The notes under the pieces are model-generated. The model was not told where the DNA came from. It worked only from the letters and a program-made list of their open reading frames with translations, and did not search any database. This document shows, in pieces, positions 26,012 to 34,265 of a stretch of 34,271 bases of DNA (position 1 is the stretch's first letter; the number at the start of each line of letters is the position of its first letter). The stretch comes from Alteromonadaceae bacterium (GTDB lineage Bacteria; Pseudomonadota; Gammaproteobacteria; Enterobacterales; Alteromonadaceae): assembly GCA_014872785.1 (NCBI GenBank), contig WKFJ01000055.1:1-34271 (forward strand). The letters run 5' to 3'. The position numbers and the translations under genes were made by a program.

Positions 26012-26671
26012 ATGAACAAAAAACACTTACTAGGCGCAGCTTTACTATTTTCGCTAGCTGCAAGCACAATTACTACCCACGCACACGAAGCGGGAGATTG
26101 GATCTTTCGCGGAGGTCTAACTAACGTCGCCCCCAACGATGATAGTAGCAACGTATTTGTCGCAGGTGCTGACTTAGGTGTAGGCGTGAGTGTAGGTAAC
26201 AACACTCAATTAGGTATCAATGCCGCCTACATGCTCACTAATAATTGGGCAATAGAACTGCTGGCTGCGACCCCATTTAGTCACGACATCACACTAAATA
26301 CAGTGGGTGCACTGGGTGAAACCAAACCCCTACCACCCACAATCAGTGCAAACTATTACTTTGGCAGCAGCGACAGCAAGCTCAAGCCATATGTGGGATT
26401 TGGCTTGAACTACACGACATTCTTCAGTGAAGAATTCACTTCAGCTAATAAAGATGCTGGATTTAGCAAATTGAGTTTAGACGACTCATTTGGATTGGCT
26501 CTACAAATTGGTGCTGATTACCAAATCAACGAACAGTGGCATGTGAATGTGTCTGCCAGACGCATCGATATCAGTACTGATGCGAGTTTCGACTTGAACG
26601 GCGCACAAGGCAAGGTATCCGTTGATATCGATCCAAGTGTATACACGTTTTCACTCGGATACTCTTTCTAA
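26012..26671 (+). CDS. ompW: OmpW family outer membrane protein
   Basis: OmpW is a small eight-stranded outer-membrane beta-barrel linked to passage of small hydrophobic molecules and to oxygen-related stress. The 219-aa precursor has a signal peptide MNKKHLLGAALLFSLAASTI ending THA, then the mature start HEAGDWIFRGGLTNVAPND. Family segments include NWAIELLAATPFSHDI, KPYVGFGLNYTTFF and a C-terminal barrel strand ending YSF. GGAG 6 nt upstream fixes the ATG at 26012. The upstream FNR boxes suggest oxygen control, as known for E. coli ompW. A strong terminator follows. Confidence 0.93.
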   Translation: MNKKHLLGAALLFSLAASTITTHAHEAGDWIFRGGLTNVAPNDDSSNVFVAGADLGVGVSVGNNTQLGINAAYMLTNNWAIELLAATPFSHDITLNTVGALGETKPLPPTISANYYFGSSDSKLKPYVGFGLNYTTFFSEEFTSANKDAGFSKLSLDDSFGLALQIGADYQINEQWHVNVSARRIDISTDASFDLNGAQGKVSVDIDPSVYTFSLGYSF

Positions 26672-26700
26672 ACCTCGTTCTCATTTGTTGTGTAGAAGCA

Positions 26701-26728
26701 AAAGTGGCGCCGTTGGCGCCCTTTTTTT
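26701..26728 (+). terminator. Intrinsic terminator of ompW
   Basis: The stem GGCGCC/GGCGCC (26706-26711, 26715-26720), extended by AAG/CTT, is followed by seven T on the plus strand. The A-run on the other side may also stop the convergent AIM24 gene, but it is shorter. Confidence 0.85.
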
Positions 26729-26731
26729 AAT

Positions 26732-27520
26732 TTAAGAACCGTCAATCAAATCGCCTATGCCACCGAGCACACTGCCTTCACCTTGACGACTGCCACCGGC
26801 GCTGGGTGCATGTTGGATAATTCGGTCTGCCAAGCGGCTAAATGGAAGCGATTGTAACCAAACTGTACCGTGCCCCCGTAATGTAGCGAGAAATAGCCCT
26901 TCACCGCCAAAGAACATACTGCGAAGCCCTTTCACCATTTGAATGTCGTAATCAATACCACCACTAAATCCAACAATACAGCCCGTATCGACCCGCAGGG
27001 TTTCACCATTGAGTTGCTTTTCTACAACCGTACCACCAGCATGGATAAAAGCCATGCCGTCACCTTGTAATCTCTCAAGAATAAAACCCTCTCCTCCAAA
27101 GAATCCTGCCCCGAGTTTTTTGTTAAAGGCAATGTCAATTTTGGTGCCCAGAGCGGCGCACAAAAATGAGTCTTTTTGGCAGGTAATCTCATGGCCAATT
27201 TTTGCCATATCAACGGGAATAACTGTCCCCGGAAAAGGTGATGCGAATGATACGCGCTTTTTGCCGTACCCTTGGTTGGTAAAGTGAGTCATAAACAATG
27301 ACTCTCCGGTAATCATGCGTTTGCCTGCACTAAAGAGTTTGCCCATGAAACCTTGTTCTGGATCAGAGCCATCGCCCATTTTGCTCTCAAACTCAATTCC
27401 GTCTTCCATATAGTTCATGGCACCCGCTTCTGCAATAACGGTCTCTTGAGGATCAAGCTCTACCTCAACCATCTGCATGGATGAGCCAAGAATTTCATAG
27501 TCTATTTCATGACAATTCAT
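26732..27520 (-). CDS. AIM24 / TIGR00266 family protein
   Basis: The 262-aa protein matches the TIGR00266 (AIM24-like) family of trimeric beta-prism proteins, common in bacteria but without a settled function. Typical are the N-terminal [20 protein letters not shown], the Gly-rich repeats [19 protein letters not shown] and [17 protein letters not shown], and [15 protein letters not shown]. The C-terminus is a Gly/Ser-rich tail. No signal peptide is visible, so it should be cytoplasmic. The start is the ATG at 27520 with AAGGA 7 nt upstream; the frame is open to a GTG six codons earlier that overlaps the SD. Confidence 0.92.
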   Translation of the reverse strand: MNCHEIDYEILGSSMQMVEVELDPQETVIAEAGAMNYMEDGIEFESKMGDGSDPEQGFMGKLFSAGKRMITGESLFMTHFTNQGYGKKRVSFASPFPGTVIPVDMAKIGHEITCQKDSFLCAALGTKIDIAFNKKLGAGFFGGEGFILERLQGDGMAFIHAGGTVVEKQLNGETLRVDTGCIVGFSGGIDYDIQMVKGLRSMFFGGEGLFLATLRGHGTVWLQSLPFSRLADRIIQHAPSAGGSRQGEGSVLGGIGDLIDGS

Positions 27521-27651
27521 ATTGGATTCCTTTAACACTTTCTGTCGACTACAGAGTATGGCGCATCACGGGATTTTGAAAAGTGGGAATCGCGTATGGA
27601 AACAAAATGTTGCAACACGACCACTAAAGAATTAGTGATAGGCATGCCTTA

Positions 27652-28536
27652 TTATCGATGGCTGACTATCGCGATCTTACTGCCATCAGGGCTTATCGCT
27701 AAACGAGTAATGTTATCTGGGTACAGCTCACTGTCATATTGCACAGCAAGCCACTTCGAATTCTTATCAGTTACATTTTTAAAAAGTAATCGATCTTGCT
27801 CAGCAGAAATAACATAGTTACTTCCAAACCAAGTGTAATCTTGGCTTTCACCAGGCAACATTCCTATCGCGCTAATTGCTTGGCTGGGGAAGTCTATTTT
27901 GCGCATTTCATGTTTACCTTTCACAACACGGGTGTAAGAGATAGCCTTTGACGCCGGGATCCGTTGCAAACAGCGTCCTATATCTTTATCAAGAACCTTA
28001 GTAGATTCATTACCCAATTCGGTGACTTCCAATCGATGCGGTTCTCCTAACACAAACATAGCAATACTCTTTTCTAACCACACATGATAGCCCACCGGCT
28101 TAATGGTTTCGAACACCAGGTTAAAATGGCCTTTACTGTCGTATTGCCATAGTCGTTGTGTCCCGTCCTGCTCCACTCGTATCATGGAATAGGTATCCTT
28201 AATAAATGGGACAGGTGTCGGTGAATATTCGCTCTCTTTTGTTTCGAATAGCGGCTTCGCTTCCCCATGCTGCCATTGCCAAATATCCGCATTGCCATCG
28301 ACAATCTTGGTGAACAATAATTGGGAATTACTTATGAAATTTGGCTGGTTTTCGTAATGTGGTGAGTTGGCGATGACGACAGGATTTGATATGGAAAGAC
28401 GGGCTTGTTCATTTACTTCCTTCCAAGCAAGGTCATACATCAAAATATCGTAATTGGGCAATGTCCCTTGCGCCAAAAGCCCAAAAGAAACACTTAATCC
28501 CAAACAACAGTTCCCTAGTTTAGATGTTAATGGCAT
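27652..28536 (-). CDS. Exported PD40/TolB-type beta-propeller-like protein
   Basis: The 294-aa protein has a probable signal peptide (to about residue 22, SFGLLAQGTL). Repeated units such as NPNFISNSQLLFTKIVDGNADIWQW-like blades are recognisable, with the C-terminal ITRLAISPDGSKIAIVSHR being a textbook PD40 (WD40-like) repeat. It resembles periplasmic TolB-like propellers but is short, about four to five blades. Its role is unknown. The ATG at 28536 has GAGG 7 nt upstream. It precedes the AIM24 gene on the same strand by 131 bp, with no clear terminator between them. Confidence 0.8.
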   Translation of the reverse strand: MPLTSKLGNCCLGLSVSFGLLAQGTLPNYDILMYDLAWKEVNEQARLSISNPVVIANSPHYENQPNFISNSQLLFTKIVDGNADIWQWQHGEAKPLFETKESEYSPTPVPFIKDTYSMIRVEQDGTQRLWQYDSKGHFNLVFETIKPVGYHVWLEKSIAMFVLGEPHRLEVTELGNESTKVLDKDIGRCLQRIPASKAISYTRVVKGKHEMRKIDFPSQAISAIGMLPGESQDYTWFGSNYVISAEQDRLLFKNVTDKNSKWLAVQYDSELYPDNITRLAISPDGSKIAIVSHR

Positions 28537-28696
28537 CACCCAACCTCACTATTTGATTCAACATTTTCAACATACGCGTTGGAACATGCTACAAGATAAA
28601 GAGGTGTGCAAGCCAGCAGAACTAAGTTGCTTTGGGATCCTTTAGTGCCAATGTCACGTAAAGACTACGCACCAAAACTAAACAACGATAAATTTA

Positions 28697-28960
28697 ATGC
28701 AACACTCGTTTTCAGAAGAAGACCACTCCAGAATTATCGAAATGGCGTGGGAAGATAGAACACCATTTGAGGCGATTGAACGTCTCTACGGCATTGGCGA
28801 ACCCCAAGTTATCAAACTAATGCGCAGTTCACTGGCGCCAAAGACTTTCAAGAACTGGCGACAGCGAGTGTCGTCGCGTAAAACGAAACATCAAAAGCTG
28901 AGACCTGAGAGCATTGAGCGGGGTTTCTGCCCCACTCAATATAAATACCGTAGTAAGTAG
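28697..28960 (+). CDS. TIGR03643 / DUF2805 family small protein
   Basis: The 87-aa product matches the small conserved TIGR03643 (DUF2805) family. FSEEDHSRIIEMAWEDRTPF, the HTH-like stretch AIERLYGIGEPQVIKLMRSS, and FKNWRQRVSSRKTKH are the family hallmarks. The helical pattern suggests a small nucleic-acid-binding protein, but no function is established. The last ~16 residues after KLRPE lie over a strong hairpin (28913-28940) and may be a lineage-specific extension. The ATG has no strong SD. Its only near neighbour on the right is the convergent EAL gene. Confidence 0.82.
   Translation: MQHSFSEEDHSRIIEMAWEDRTPFEAIERLYGIGEPQVIKLMRSSLAPKTFKNWRQRVSSRKTKHQKLRPESIERGFCPTQYKYRSK
28913..28940. other. 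Strong hairpin inside the 3' end of the TIGR03643 gene
   Basis: ATTGAGCGGGG (28913-28923) pairs with CCCCACTCAAT (28930-28940), ten base pairs with a single C-A mismatch and a 6-base loop. No T-run follows on either strand. It looks like the core of a former or weak terminator that the reading frame runs through. Confidence 0.5.
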
Positions 28961-28986
28961 ACGTGAGCTAAAAGTCCCATTACGTA

Positions 28987-30056
28987 TTAGCGAGTGAGCT
29001 TCTGTTTTAACTCGCGTTTACCAAAGTAATAGCCTTGTAAGAAGTCAGCGGCCAATTCTTGTAAACACGCTGCTTCTGCTTGTGTTTCAATACCTTCCGC
29101 AATCACTTTTATACCGTTTTCCTTAGCGCTAGCGACTAGGTGTTTCACTAACTTTTGCTGCGAACTAGATACGTCAATATTCCTAATCAGCTCCATGTCA
29201 AATTTCATGTAATCGGGCATCAGGCTGTTTAGTAGGTTTAAACCGGACCAGCCCGCGCCAACATCGTCGAGCGCCACTTCAACCCCTGCATTGCGATAAA
29301 ACGATAAAATGCCCTTTAAATGCGATACGCTTTTGGCCTTATGGGTTTCGGTCACTTCAAACACCACATCACTGTTTTTAAGTCCAGCAGCTTCAATTGC
29401 CGCGGCAGTCGAGCGCAGGCAATAGGCAGGGTCATAGATACTCGCAGGATCAAAGTTAACAAAAATTTTTGTCCCCATCTTTGCCACAGCAGCGTGTTCA
29501 ATAGCGGAACGTCTCGCCGTAAGATCAAGGGAAAACAGTAAATCTGAGTGTCCCGCTACACCAAATACATAACTCGGTGGAATGATGTCACCGGTTTTAT
29601 CACGAATCCTAAACAGTGCCTCGTGGGCAAAGATTTGTTTTGGATGCTTTGCTGAGTCGCGAATATCGACGATGGGTTGAAACCAGGTTTCGTAATTATG
29701 TTCGCGAACTGATTCTACTATCCAAAGGCTCTTGTAGCGGTTGATAAACACATCAGCACTAATCAAACGGCCAACAGCTTCTAGGTCTAACTCGGTGCTG
29801 CCATCAGTAGTGGTAACTTTGGTATTGAAGCGCTCTGGCCCGTGGAACTCGGCAAATATACCCATTAAAAAAAGCTCGATGTCATGTTGAGCTACCGCAA
29901 CCGACACGCAATGGCTATTGTGTTTATCGAGCGAAAAATTCAAGGAATCACAAAGCTTTGCTAGCTTTGCTGAGGTTTCTAAGGTTGGACAAAATAGAAA
30001 AAACGCGTTGTATCGAAGAAGTAGCCTTTAATCTCTTCACAATCTGCACACCACAT
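28987..30056 (-). CDS. EAL-domain c-di-GMP phosphodiesterase, split by a -1 frameshift
   Basis: The main frame (28987-29978) encodes an EAL domain with all key motifs: HEALFRI, NFDP, EVTETH, the loop DDVGAGWSGL, KFD and AEGIE, then GYYFGKR. Catalysis of c-di-GMP breakdown should be intact. This frame has no ATG or SD at its 5' end. A start with AGGAG 8 nt upstream lies at 30056 in the +1-shifted frame and gives MWCADCEEIKGYFFDTTRFF before a stop at 29979. The frames join at T_TTT_TTC (minus strand, 29997-30003); a -1 step yields FFLFCPTLETSAKLAK and a continuous 356-aa protein with an N-terminal CxxC. Either a programmed frameshift or a recent loss of one T. Confidence 0.8.
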
Positions 30057-30157
30057 AATTAAACTCCTCTTTTACAGCTGAAGTACAATTCGCGGATGTG
30101 CAATTTTTGGACGATTAAAATTTTGTAATGTTGACGTTGAAATTATGATATTTCGGA

Positions 30158-30901
30158 TTAACTCACGGCGCGTTGACGCACGATTTCATATAAGCATACA
30201 CCTGTAGCAACAGACACATTGAGGCTAGAAACCGAGCCTGCCATTGGCAGTTTAATCAGCTCATCACATACCTCACGAGTCAACCGGCGCATGCCCTTGC
30301 CCTCCGCACCCATCACTAACGCCATAGGTCCGGCTAGTCGGCATTCGTAAATCAACTGTTCGGCTTCACCTGCCGTGCCAATGATCCAAACCCCAGCTTC
30401 TTGCAGGTCTCTTAGGGTTCGGGCCAGGTTAGTTACCTGTACAAGAGGAACCGTTTCTGCTGCACCACAAGCCACCTTTCGAGCGGTGGGAGTAAGGTTC
30501 GCTGATTTATCTTTCGGTACAACCAAGGCATGCACTCCTGCAGCGTCGGCTGTGCGCAGGCACGCACCAAGATTATGAGGGTCAGTTACACCGTCTAATA
30601 TCAATAAAAAGGGCTGTTCTTGTTGCGCAACTATCTCAAACAAGTCCTTCTCATCATAACCTTTGCCAGGTTTCGCTTTTGCCACAATCCCCTGATGTTG
30701 TTCGCCTCTGACCTTATCGTCTAGGACTTTCCTTTGGCAAAACTGAATTGAAATACCAAACTTTCTAGCCTGGTTAATAATGGCACGTAACTTGTCGTCA
30801 TCACGTCCTTTGAGTACGAACAGTTCGATAATGCGCTCCGGTTCTCGTGCCATTACAGCTTCAAGAGCATGCATTCCATACAACCATTCTTGCTGTGCCA
30901 T
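30158..30901 (-). CDS. rlmB: 23S rRNA (guanosine-2251-2'-O)-methyltransferase
   Basis: RlmB is a SPOUT-family enzyme that 2'-O-methylates G2251 in the P-loop of 23S rRNA using S-adenosylmethionine. The 247-aa protein has the N-terminal substrate-binding domain ([20 protein letters not shown]). The trefoil-knot methylase motifs are [31 protein letters not shown] and [20 protein letters not shown]. It starts 10 bp after the rnr stop, the conserved rnr-rlmB operon of gammaproteobacteria. Confidence 0.96.
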   Translation of the reverse strand: MAQQEWLYGMHALEAVMAREPERIIELFVLKGRDDDKLRAIINQARKFGISIQFCQRKVLDDKVRGEQHQGIVAKAKPGKGYDEKDLFEIVAQQEQPFLLILDGVTDPHNLGACLRTADAAGVHALVVPKDKSANLTPTARKVACGAAETVPLVQVTNLARTLRDLQEAGVWIIGTAGEAEQLIYECRLAGPMALVMGAEGKGMRRLTREVCDELIKLPMAGSVSSLNVSVATGVCLYEIVRQRAVS

Positions 30902-30911
30902 TAATTACCCC

Positions 30912-33254
30912 TTATTTCTTTTTACTACGACGACTTGCGGTCGACTTTTTACCTGGCTTGGTTTTCTTATTTGTTTCTCTGGGTTTGCGCGACTTAGTGG
31001 TTCGTTCACCTTTGGCGTCACCCTCGCGTTTCACCTTAATTCTCGATGCCTTTGCTGCACGCCTCGACTTTCTCGATGGCAACGGCATATCGAGGATGAA
31101 ATCTATTTTACGATCTTCCAAGCTCACTGACACCACTTTTACCGTCAGCGGGTCACCTAACCTGAATACCACCCCGGTGCTCTCACCGATAAGATATTGA
31201 CTGGTTTCGTCAAACTGATAGTAGTCATTCGTCAGGCTGGTAATATGCACCAGGCCGTCGATATGAAATTCGCTCAGGCGAACAAAGAATCCAAAATTGG
31301 TAACAGACGCGATAACACCTTCAAAACTGTCGCCGACGTGTGCTTGCATAAATTCGCACTTTAACCAATCGGCCACGTCCCGAGTGGCATCATCGGCACG
31401 TCTTTCGGTCATTGAGCACTGCTCACCCAATGCCCCGACTTCATCTTCGTTGTAGAGCTTTCCGCCAGTTTTACTCTTTTGGCCTTTTTTCTTGTCTAAG
31501 ATACCTTTTATCACCCTGTGAACAACAAGGTCAGGGTAGCGACGAATCGGTGAGGTAAAGTGAGCGTAGGCCTCAAGTGCCAATCCAAAATGACCAACGT
31601 TGTCTGGGTCATAAACCGCCTGCTGCATCGAGCGCAATAACATGGTTTGAATCAATTCTTGATCCGGACGTCCTTGAATTTTCTTTACGATTTCGCTGAA
31701 GTCACGTGGCGTCGCATTGTCTCGTATCTTGTGGGAGATCCCAACTTCGCTAAGGTAAGAGATAAAACTTTTTAAGCGTTCTTCGTTCGGCTCACCGTGA
31801 ATCCGGTACAGCCCTTCGGCTTTATTGGTGCCTAAAAAGTCAGCGGCTGCAACGTTAGCCAATATCATGCATTCTTCAATCATTTTGTGAGCATCGTTGC
31901 GCACCACGGGAACAATATGATCTATTTTGCGCTGTGCATTAAATACGAATTTGGTTTCTGAGGTTTCAAACTCAATCGCGCCTCGTTCGGCGCGTGATTT
32001 CTTAAGCGTTTTATACAAATTGTGTAAGTTACGCAGGTGATCTACCTGAGCTTCATAGCGTTGAAATAGCTCCGGGTCACCTTCTAATATCGCCCAAACC
32101 TTCGTATAGGTAAGGCGAGCATGAGAATTCATGACAGCTTCGTAAAATTGATACTCTTCTAATTTACCCGATGCAGAAATTGTCATTTCACACACCATAC
32201 ACAAACGGTCTACATTGGGATTCAAAGAACAAAGGCCGTTAGACAACTTCTCCGGCAACATAGGTATCACTTGCTCAGGGAAATAAACAGAATTACCGCG
32301 ATTTTGCGCTTCATCGTCCAGGGGCTTATTCGGCCTTACATAATAGCTCACATCAGCAATAGCTACCCATAGCTGCCATCCGCCTGATTCCAGAGGCTCG
32401 CAAAAGACTGCGTCATCAAAATCTCTGGCATCTTCACCGTCAATGGTAACAAGCGGCAATTGCCGTAAGTCGATACGTCCTTCTTTGGCACTGTCGGTGA
32501 CTGTATCGGCTAACTTACTGACGTCATTGAGCACATTGGCAGGCCAGCTGTGCGGAATATCAAAATTGCGCAATGCCATTTCGATTTCCATGCCAGGAGC
32601 CATATGCTCACCAAGTACTTCGATCACTTTTCCAATCGGATTGACACGCTTCCTAGGGCGTTGGGTCATTTGTGCCACAACCACATGACCTTGAGTAGCC
32701 CCATTGATATGTTCAGGCGGTACCACTATTTCGAAATTCAATCGATTGTCATCAGGGATGACAATACCCACGCCGCTTTCCATAAAAAAGCGTCCCACAA
32801 TAGGCTCATCTCTGGGTGCGATGACCTCAATGTTCTTGGCTTCAATTCGGCCACGCGGATCTTTGCGCCCGGTAACAGCCGAAACCTTATCGCCATGCAA
32901 AAGAAACTGCATTTGCCCAGAGGATATGTACAAATCTCTTTCACCATCTTCGCGCTTTAGGAAGCCGAATCCATCACGGTGACCAATGACAGAACCAGTT
33001 ACATGGGAAATGACCTCGCCAATTTCATAGCGTTTTTGTCGATTAAAGATAACTTGACCTTCTCTCTCCATCGCACGTAAACGGCGCTGTATTGCGATAC
33101 GGCTAGTTTCGTCTTTCGCATCAACTTGTTGGCAAACTTCGAGGAAAGAAAGCGGTTTTGCAGCACTTTCGAGCAATTGCAGAATAAACTCTCTACTCGC
33201 CACCGGCTGTTCGTATTTTTCTTTTTCGCGCGCGTAAAATGGATCGTCAGTCAT
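30912..33254 (-). CDS. rnr: Ribonuclease R
   Basis: RNase R is a 3'-5' exoribonuclease able to degrade structured RNA, active in mRNA decay, rRNA quality control and stress. The 780-aa protein has an N-terminal winged helix (~20-70), two cold-shock domains, the RNB catalytic domain with the Asp cluster DGEDARDFDDAVFCE, an S1 domain (~620-705), and a Lys/Arg-rich tail of about 70 residues. The start MTDDPFYAREKEKY aligns with E. coli MSQDPFQERE, so the ATG at 33254 is chosen although its SD is weak; the frame is open 42 codons upstream but covers the promoter. First gene of rnr-rlmB. Confidence 0.96.
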   Translation of the reverse strand: MTDDPFYAREKEKYEQPVASREFILQLLESAAKPLSFLEVCQQVDAKDETSRIAIQRRLRAMEREGQVIFNRQKRYEIGEVISHVTGSVIGHRDGFGFLKREDGERDLYISSGQMQFLLHGDKVSAVTGRKDPRGRIEAKNIEVIAPRDEPIVGRFFMESGVGIVIPDDNRLNFEIVVPPEHINGATQGHVVVAQMTQRPRKRVNPIGKVIEVLGEHMAPGMEIEMALRNFDIPHSWPANVLNDVSKLADTVTDSAKEGRIDLRQLPLVTIDGEDARDFDDAVFCEPLESGGWQLWVAIADVSYYVRPNKPLDDEAQNRGNSVYFPEQVIPMLPEKLSNGLCSLNPNVDRLCMVCEMTISASGKLEEYQFYEAVMNSHARLTYTKVWAILEGDPELFQRYEAQVDHLRNLHNLYKTLKKSRAERGAIEFETSETKFVFNAQRKIDHIVPVVRNDAHKMIEECMILANVAAADFLGTNKAEGLYRIHGEPNEERLKSFISYLSEVGISHKIRDNATPRDFSEIVKKIQGRPDQELIQTMLLRSMQQAVYDPDNVGHFGLALEAYAHFTSPIRRYPDLVVHRVIKGILDKKKGQKSKTGGKLYNEDEVGALGEQCSMTERRADDATRDVADWLKCEFMQAHVGDSFEGVIASVTNFGFFVRLSEFHIDGLVHITSLTNDYYQFDETSQYLIGESTGVVFRLGDPLTVKVVSVSLEDRKIDFILDMPLPSRKSRRAAKASRIKVKREGDAKGERTTKSRKPRETNKKTKPGKKSTASRRSKKK

Positions 33255-33294
33255 ATAGTTCGACGGAGCAAACCGACTCCTTGGTCTAATGTTG

Positions 33295-33330
33295 TAATAA
33301 GTATACCGAGTGTGCTTAAGATTGCTTAAG
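33295..33330 (-). promoter_or_regulatory. rnr promoter region with a 10-bp-spaced direct repeat
   Basis: On the minus strand TATACT is a good -10, about 45 bp before the rnr ATG. The -35 region is not consensus. Instead it is covered by two direct repeats of CTTAAGCA exactly 10 bp apart (plus-strand TGCTTAAG at 33313-33320 and 33323-33330). These could bind a regulator on one face of the helix. This is inference from pattern. Confidence 0.4.
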
Positions 33331-33363
33331 TATTTTGAGTAAATACCTAAAAGGTGGGCAATG

Positions 33364-33390
33364 AAAAAACCCGTCAGCACGACGGGTTTT
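33364..33390 (-). terminator. Intrinsic terminator of the motX-like gene
   Basis: The stem AAAACCCGTC/GACGGGTTTT (10 bp, 5-base loop) ends in six T on the minus strand. It closes the motX-like gene (stop at 33405) and lies immediately before the rnr promoter. Confidence 0.88.
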
Positions 33391-33404
33391 GCAAATAGTG
33401 ATGA

Positions 33405-34028
33405 TTAACTGTCAAGCGGCCTTCGAGCGCGTCGAACAATTTTCGGGTGCATTAACTCTTCAAGTCCCGACATGCAATTAGCGATTTGCTGATGCTGTTC
33501 TTCGTCACCAGTCACAGCGTTGTACAACCAGTGATAAGTATCTTCATAGTCGTAAGGACTGCCGTGACCTTCTATAAACAGTTCCGCCAGTTGAATTTGT
33601 GCCTTTAAATTGCCCAGCGAACCGGCCTCTCGCAAGTAGATAATGCCTCGTTCAACGTCTTTTTGCACTAAACGGCCGGCCGCATAATAACGTCCTAGTT
33701 GCTCCATTGCAGGTGCTAAGCCCTGCATTGCAGCATCTTCCATAAAGGCGACTCCGCGATCGGGTTCTGCTTCAACGCATACGCCCCAAGCGAGCATGTC
33801 ACCCCACAAAAACCGATAGGCCGGAATTTTTAGCACCTGGGCTCTTGCCTCGATATCTTGCACTAACTGGCAGTCGTCTAGAACCACTCTACTCAAATGT
33901 TCATTTCGATTAATCAGCCTCAACAATTCGTCCTGCGAATAGATCTGTACTGCTTTGATTTCAGACTGCGCAAAGCTCATCTGACTAAAGCCTAAAAAAC
34001 TGATTAACAATGCTAATTTGCGAAACAT
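33405..34028 (-). CDS. motX: MotX-like sodium-type flagellar motor protein (Sel1 repeats)
   Basis: The 207-aa product has a Sec signal peptide (LALLISFLGFSQMSFA then QSE). Two to three Sel1-type repeats follow, e.g. GVAFMEDAAMQGLAPAMEQL and GIIYLREAGSLGNLKAQIQL, and there are several cysteines. Length, signal, repeats and the final WLYNAVTGDEEQHQQIANCM fit MotX, the periplasmic T-ring protein that recruits PomA/PomB stators around the polar flagellar basal body. The rnr neighbourhood and a sigma-28 promoter agree with this. The ATG at 34028 has AGG 9 nt upstream; the ATG at 34034 is the alternative. A generic Sel1-repeat protein remains possible. Confidence 0.78.
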   Translation of the reverse strand: MFRKLALLISFLGFSQMSFAQSEIKAVQIYSQDELLRLINRNEHLSRVVLDDCQLVQDIEARAQVLKIPAYRFLWGDMLAWGVCVEAEPDRGVAFMEDAAMQGLAPAMEQLGRYYAAGRLVQKDVERGIIYLREAGSLGNLKAQIQLAELFIEGHGSPYDYEDTYHWLYNAVTGDEEQHQQIANCMSGLEELMHPKIVRRARRPLDS

Positions 34029-34081
34029 ATTCATTTACCTAACGCGTACAACAATCATAATTATATTTGGTTTGTATTGCC

Positions 34082-34109
34082 TTATCGGCGAAAACGAAAA
34101 TTGGTAAAG
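34082..34109 (-). promoter_or_regulatory. Sigma-28 (FliA) promoter of the motX-like gene
   Basis: GCCGATAA on the minus strand (34082-34089) matches all eight bases of the sigma-28 -10 consensus. Fourteen bases upstream lies CTTTAC (34104-34109), only a partial match to the -35 CTAAAG. It is about 50 bp before the start codon. Late flagellar class expression fits the known sigma-28 dependence of motX in Vibrio. Confidence 0.65.
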
Positions 34110-34164
34110 CATTTTTTCACGCTCCCTAATTTCTAGAGCCTGTTTATCTTTGCGATATTATTTT

Positions 34165-34265
34165 GCAGCAGCTTGTTTGGTATTTGTACAAGGCAGAGTC
34201 TTTGTAGTGTAGTTGCTCTACATAAAAAGGCGATAACGCAGTAGAAATACCAAACAAGCGCTGCC
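34165..34265. repeat. Imperfect inverted-repeat element at the window end
   Basis: Arms of ~21 bp (34165-34185, core GCTTGTTTGGTATTT, and 34245-34265, core AAATACCAAACAAGC) are perfectly complementary over 15 bp and continue with one indel into GCAGC/GCTGC. The 59-bp centre holds a further stem TGTAG/CTACA (34208-34222). It has no ORF. The structure, and my recollection of similar sequences between genes in Alteromonadales, suggest a dispersed repeat of REP or MITE type. The element may continue past the window and leftward to about 34120. Confidence 0.6.

Noticed and set aside
27621..27636. Hairpin CACTAA/TTAGTG between the PD40 and AIM24 genes as a terminator
   Set aside because: Only 6 A/T-rich base pairs and no U-tract on the minus strand.
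28651..28758. Small overlapping ORF starting at ATG 28651 before the TIGR03643 gene
   Set aside because: It runs 35 codons in another frame into the conserved gene, has no SD and no recognisable sequence.
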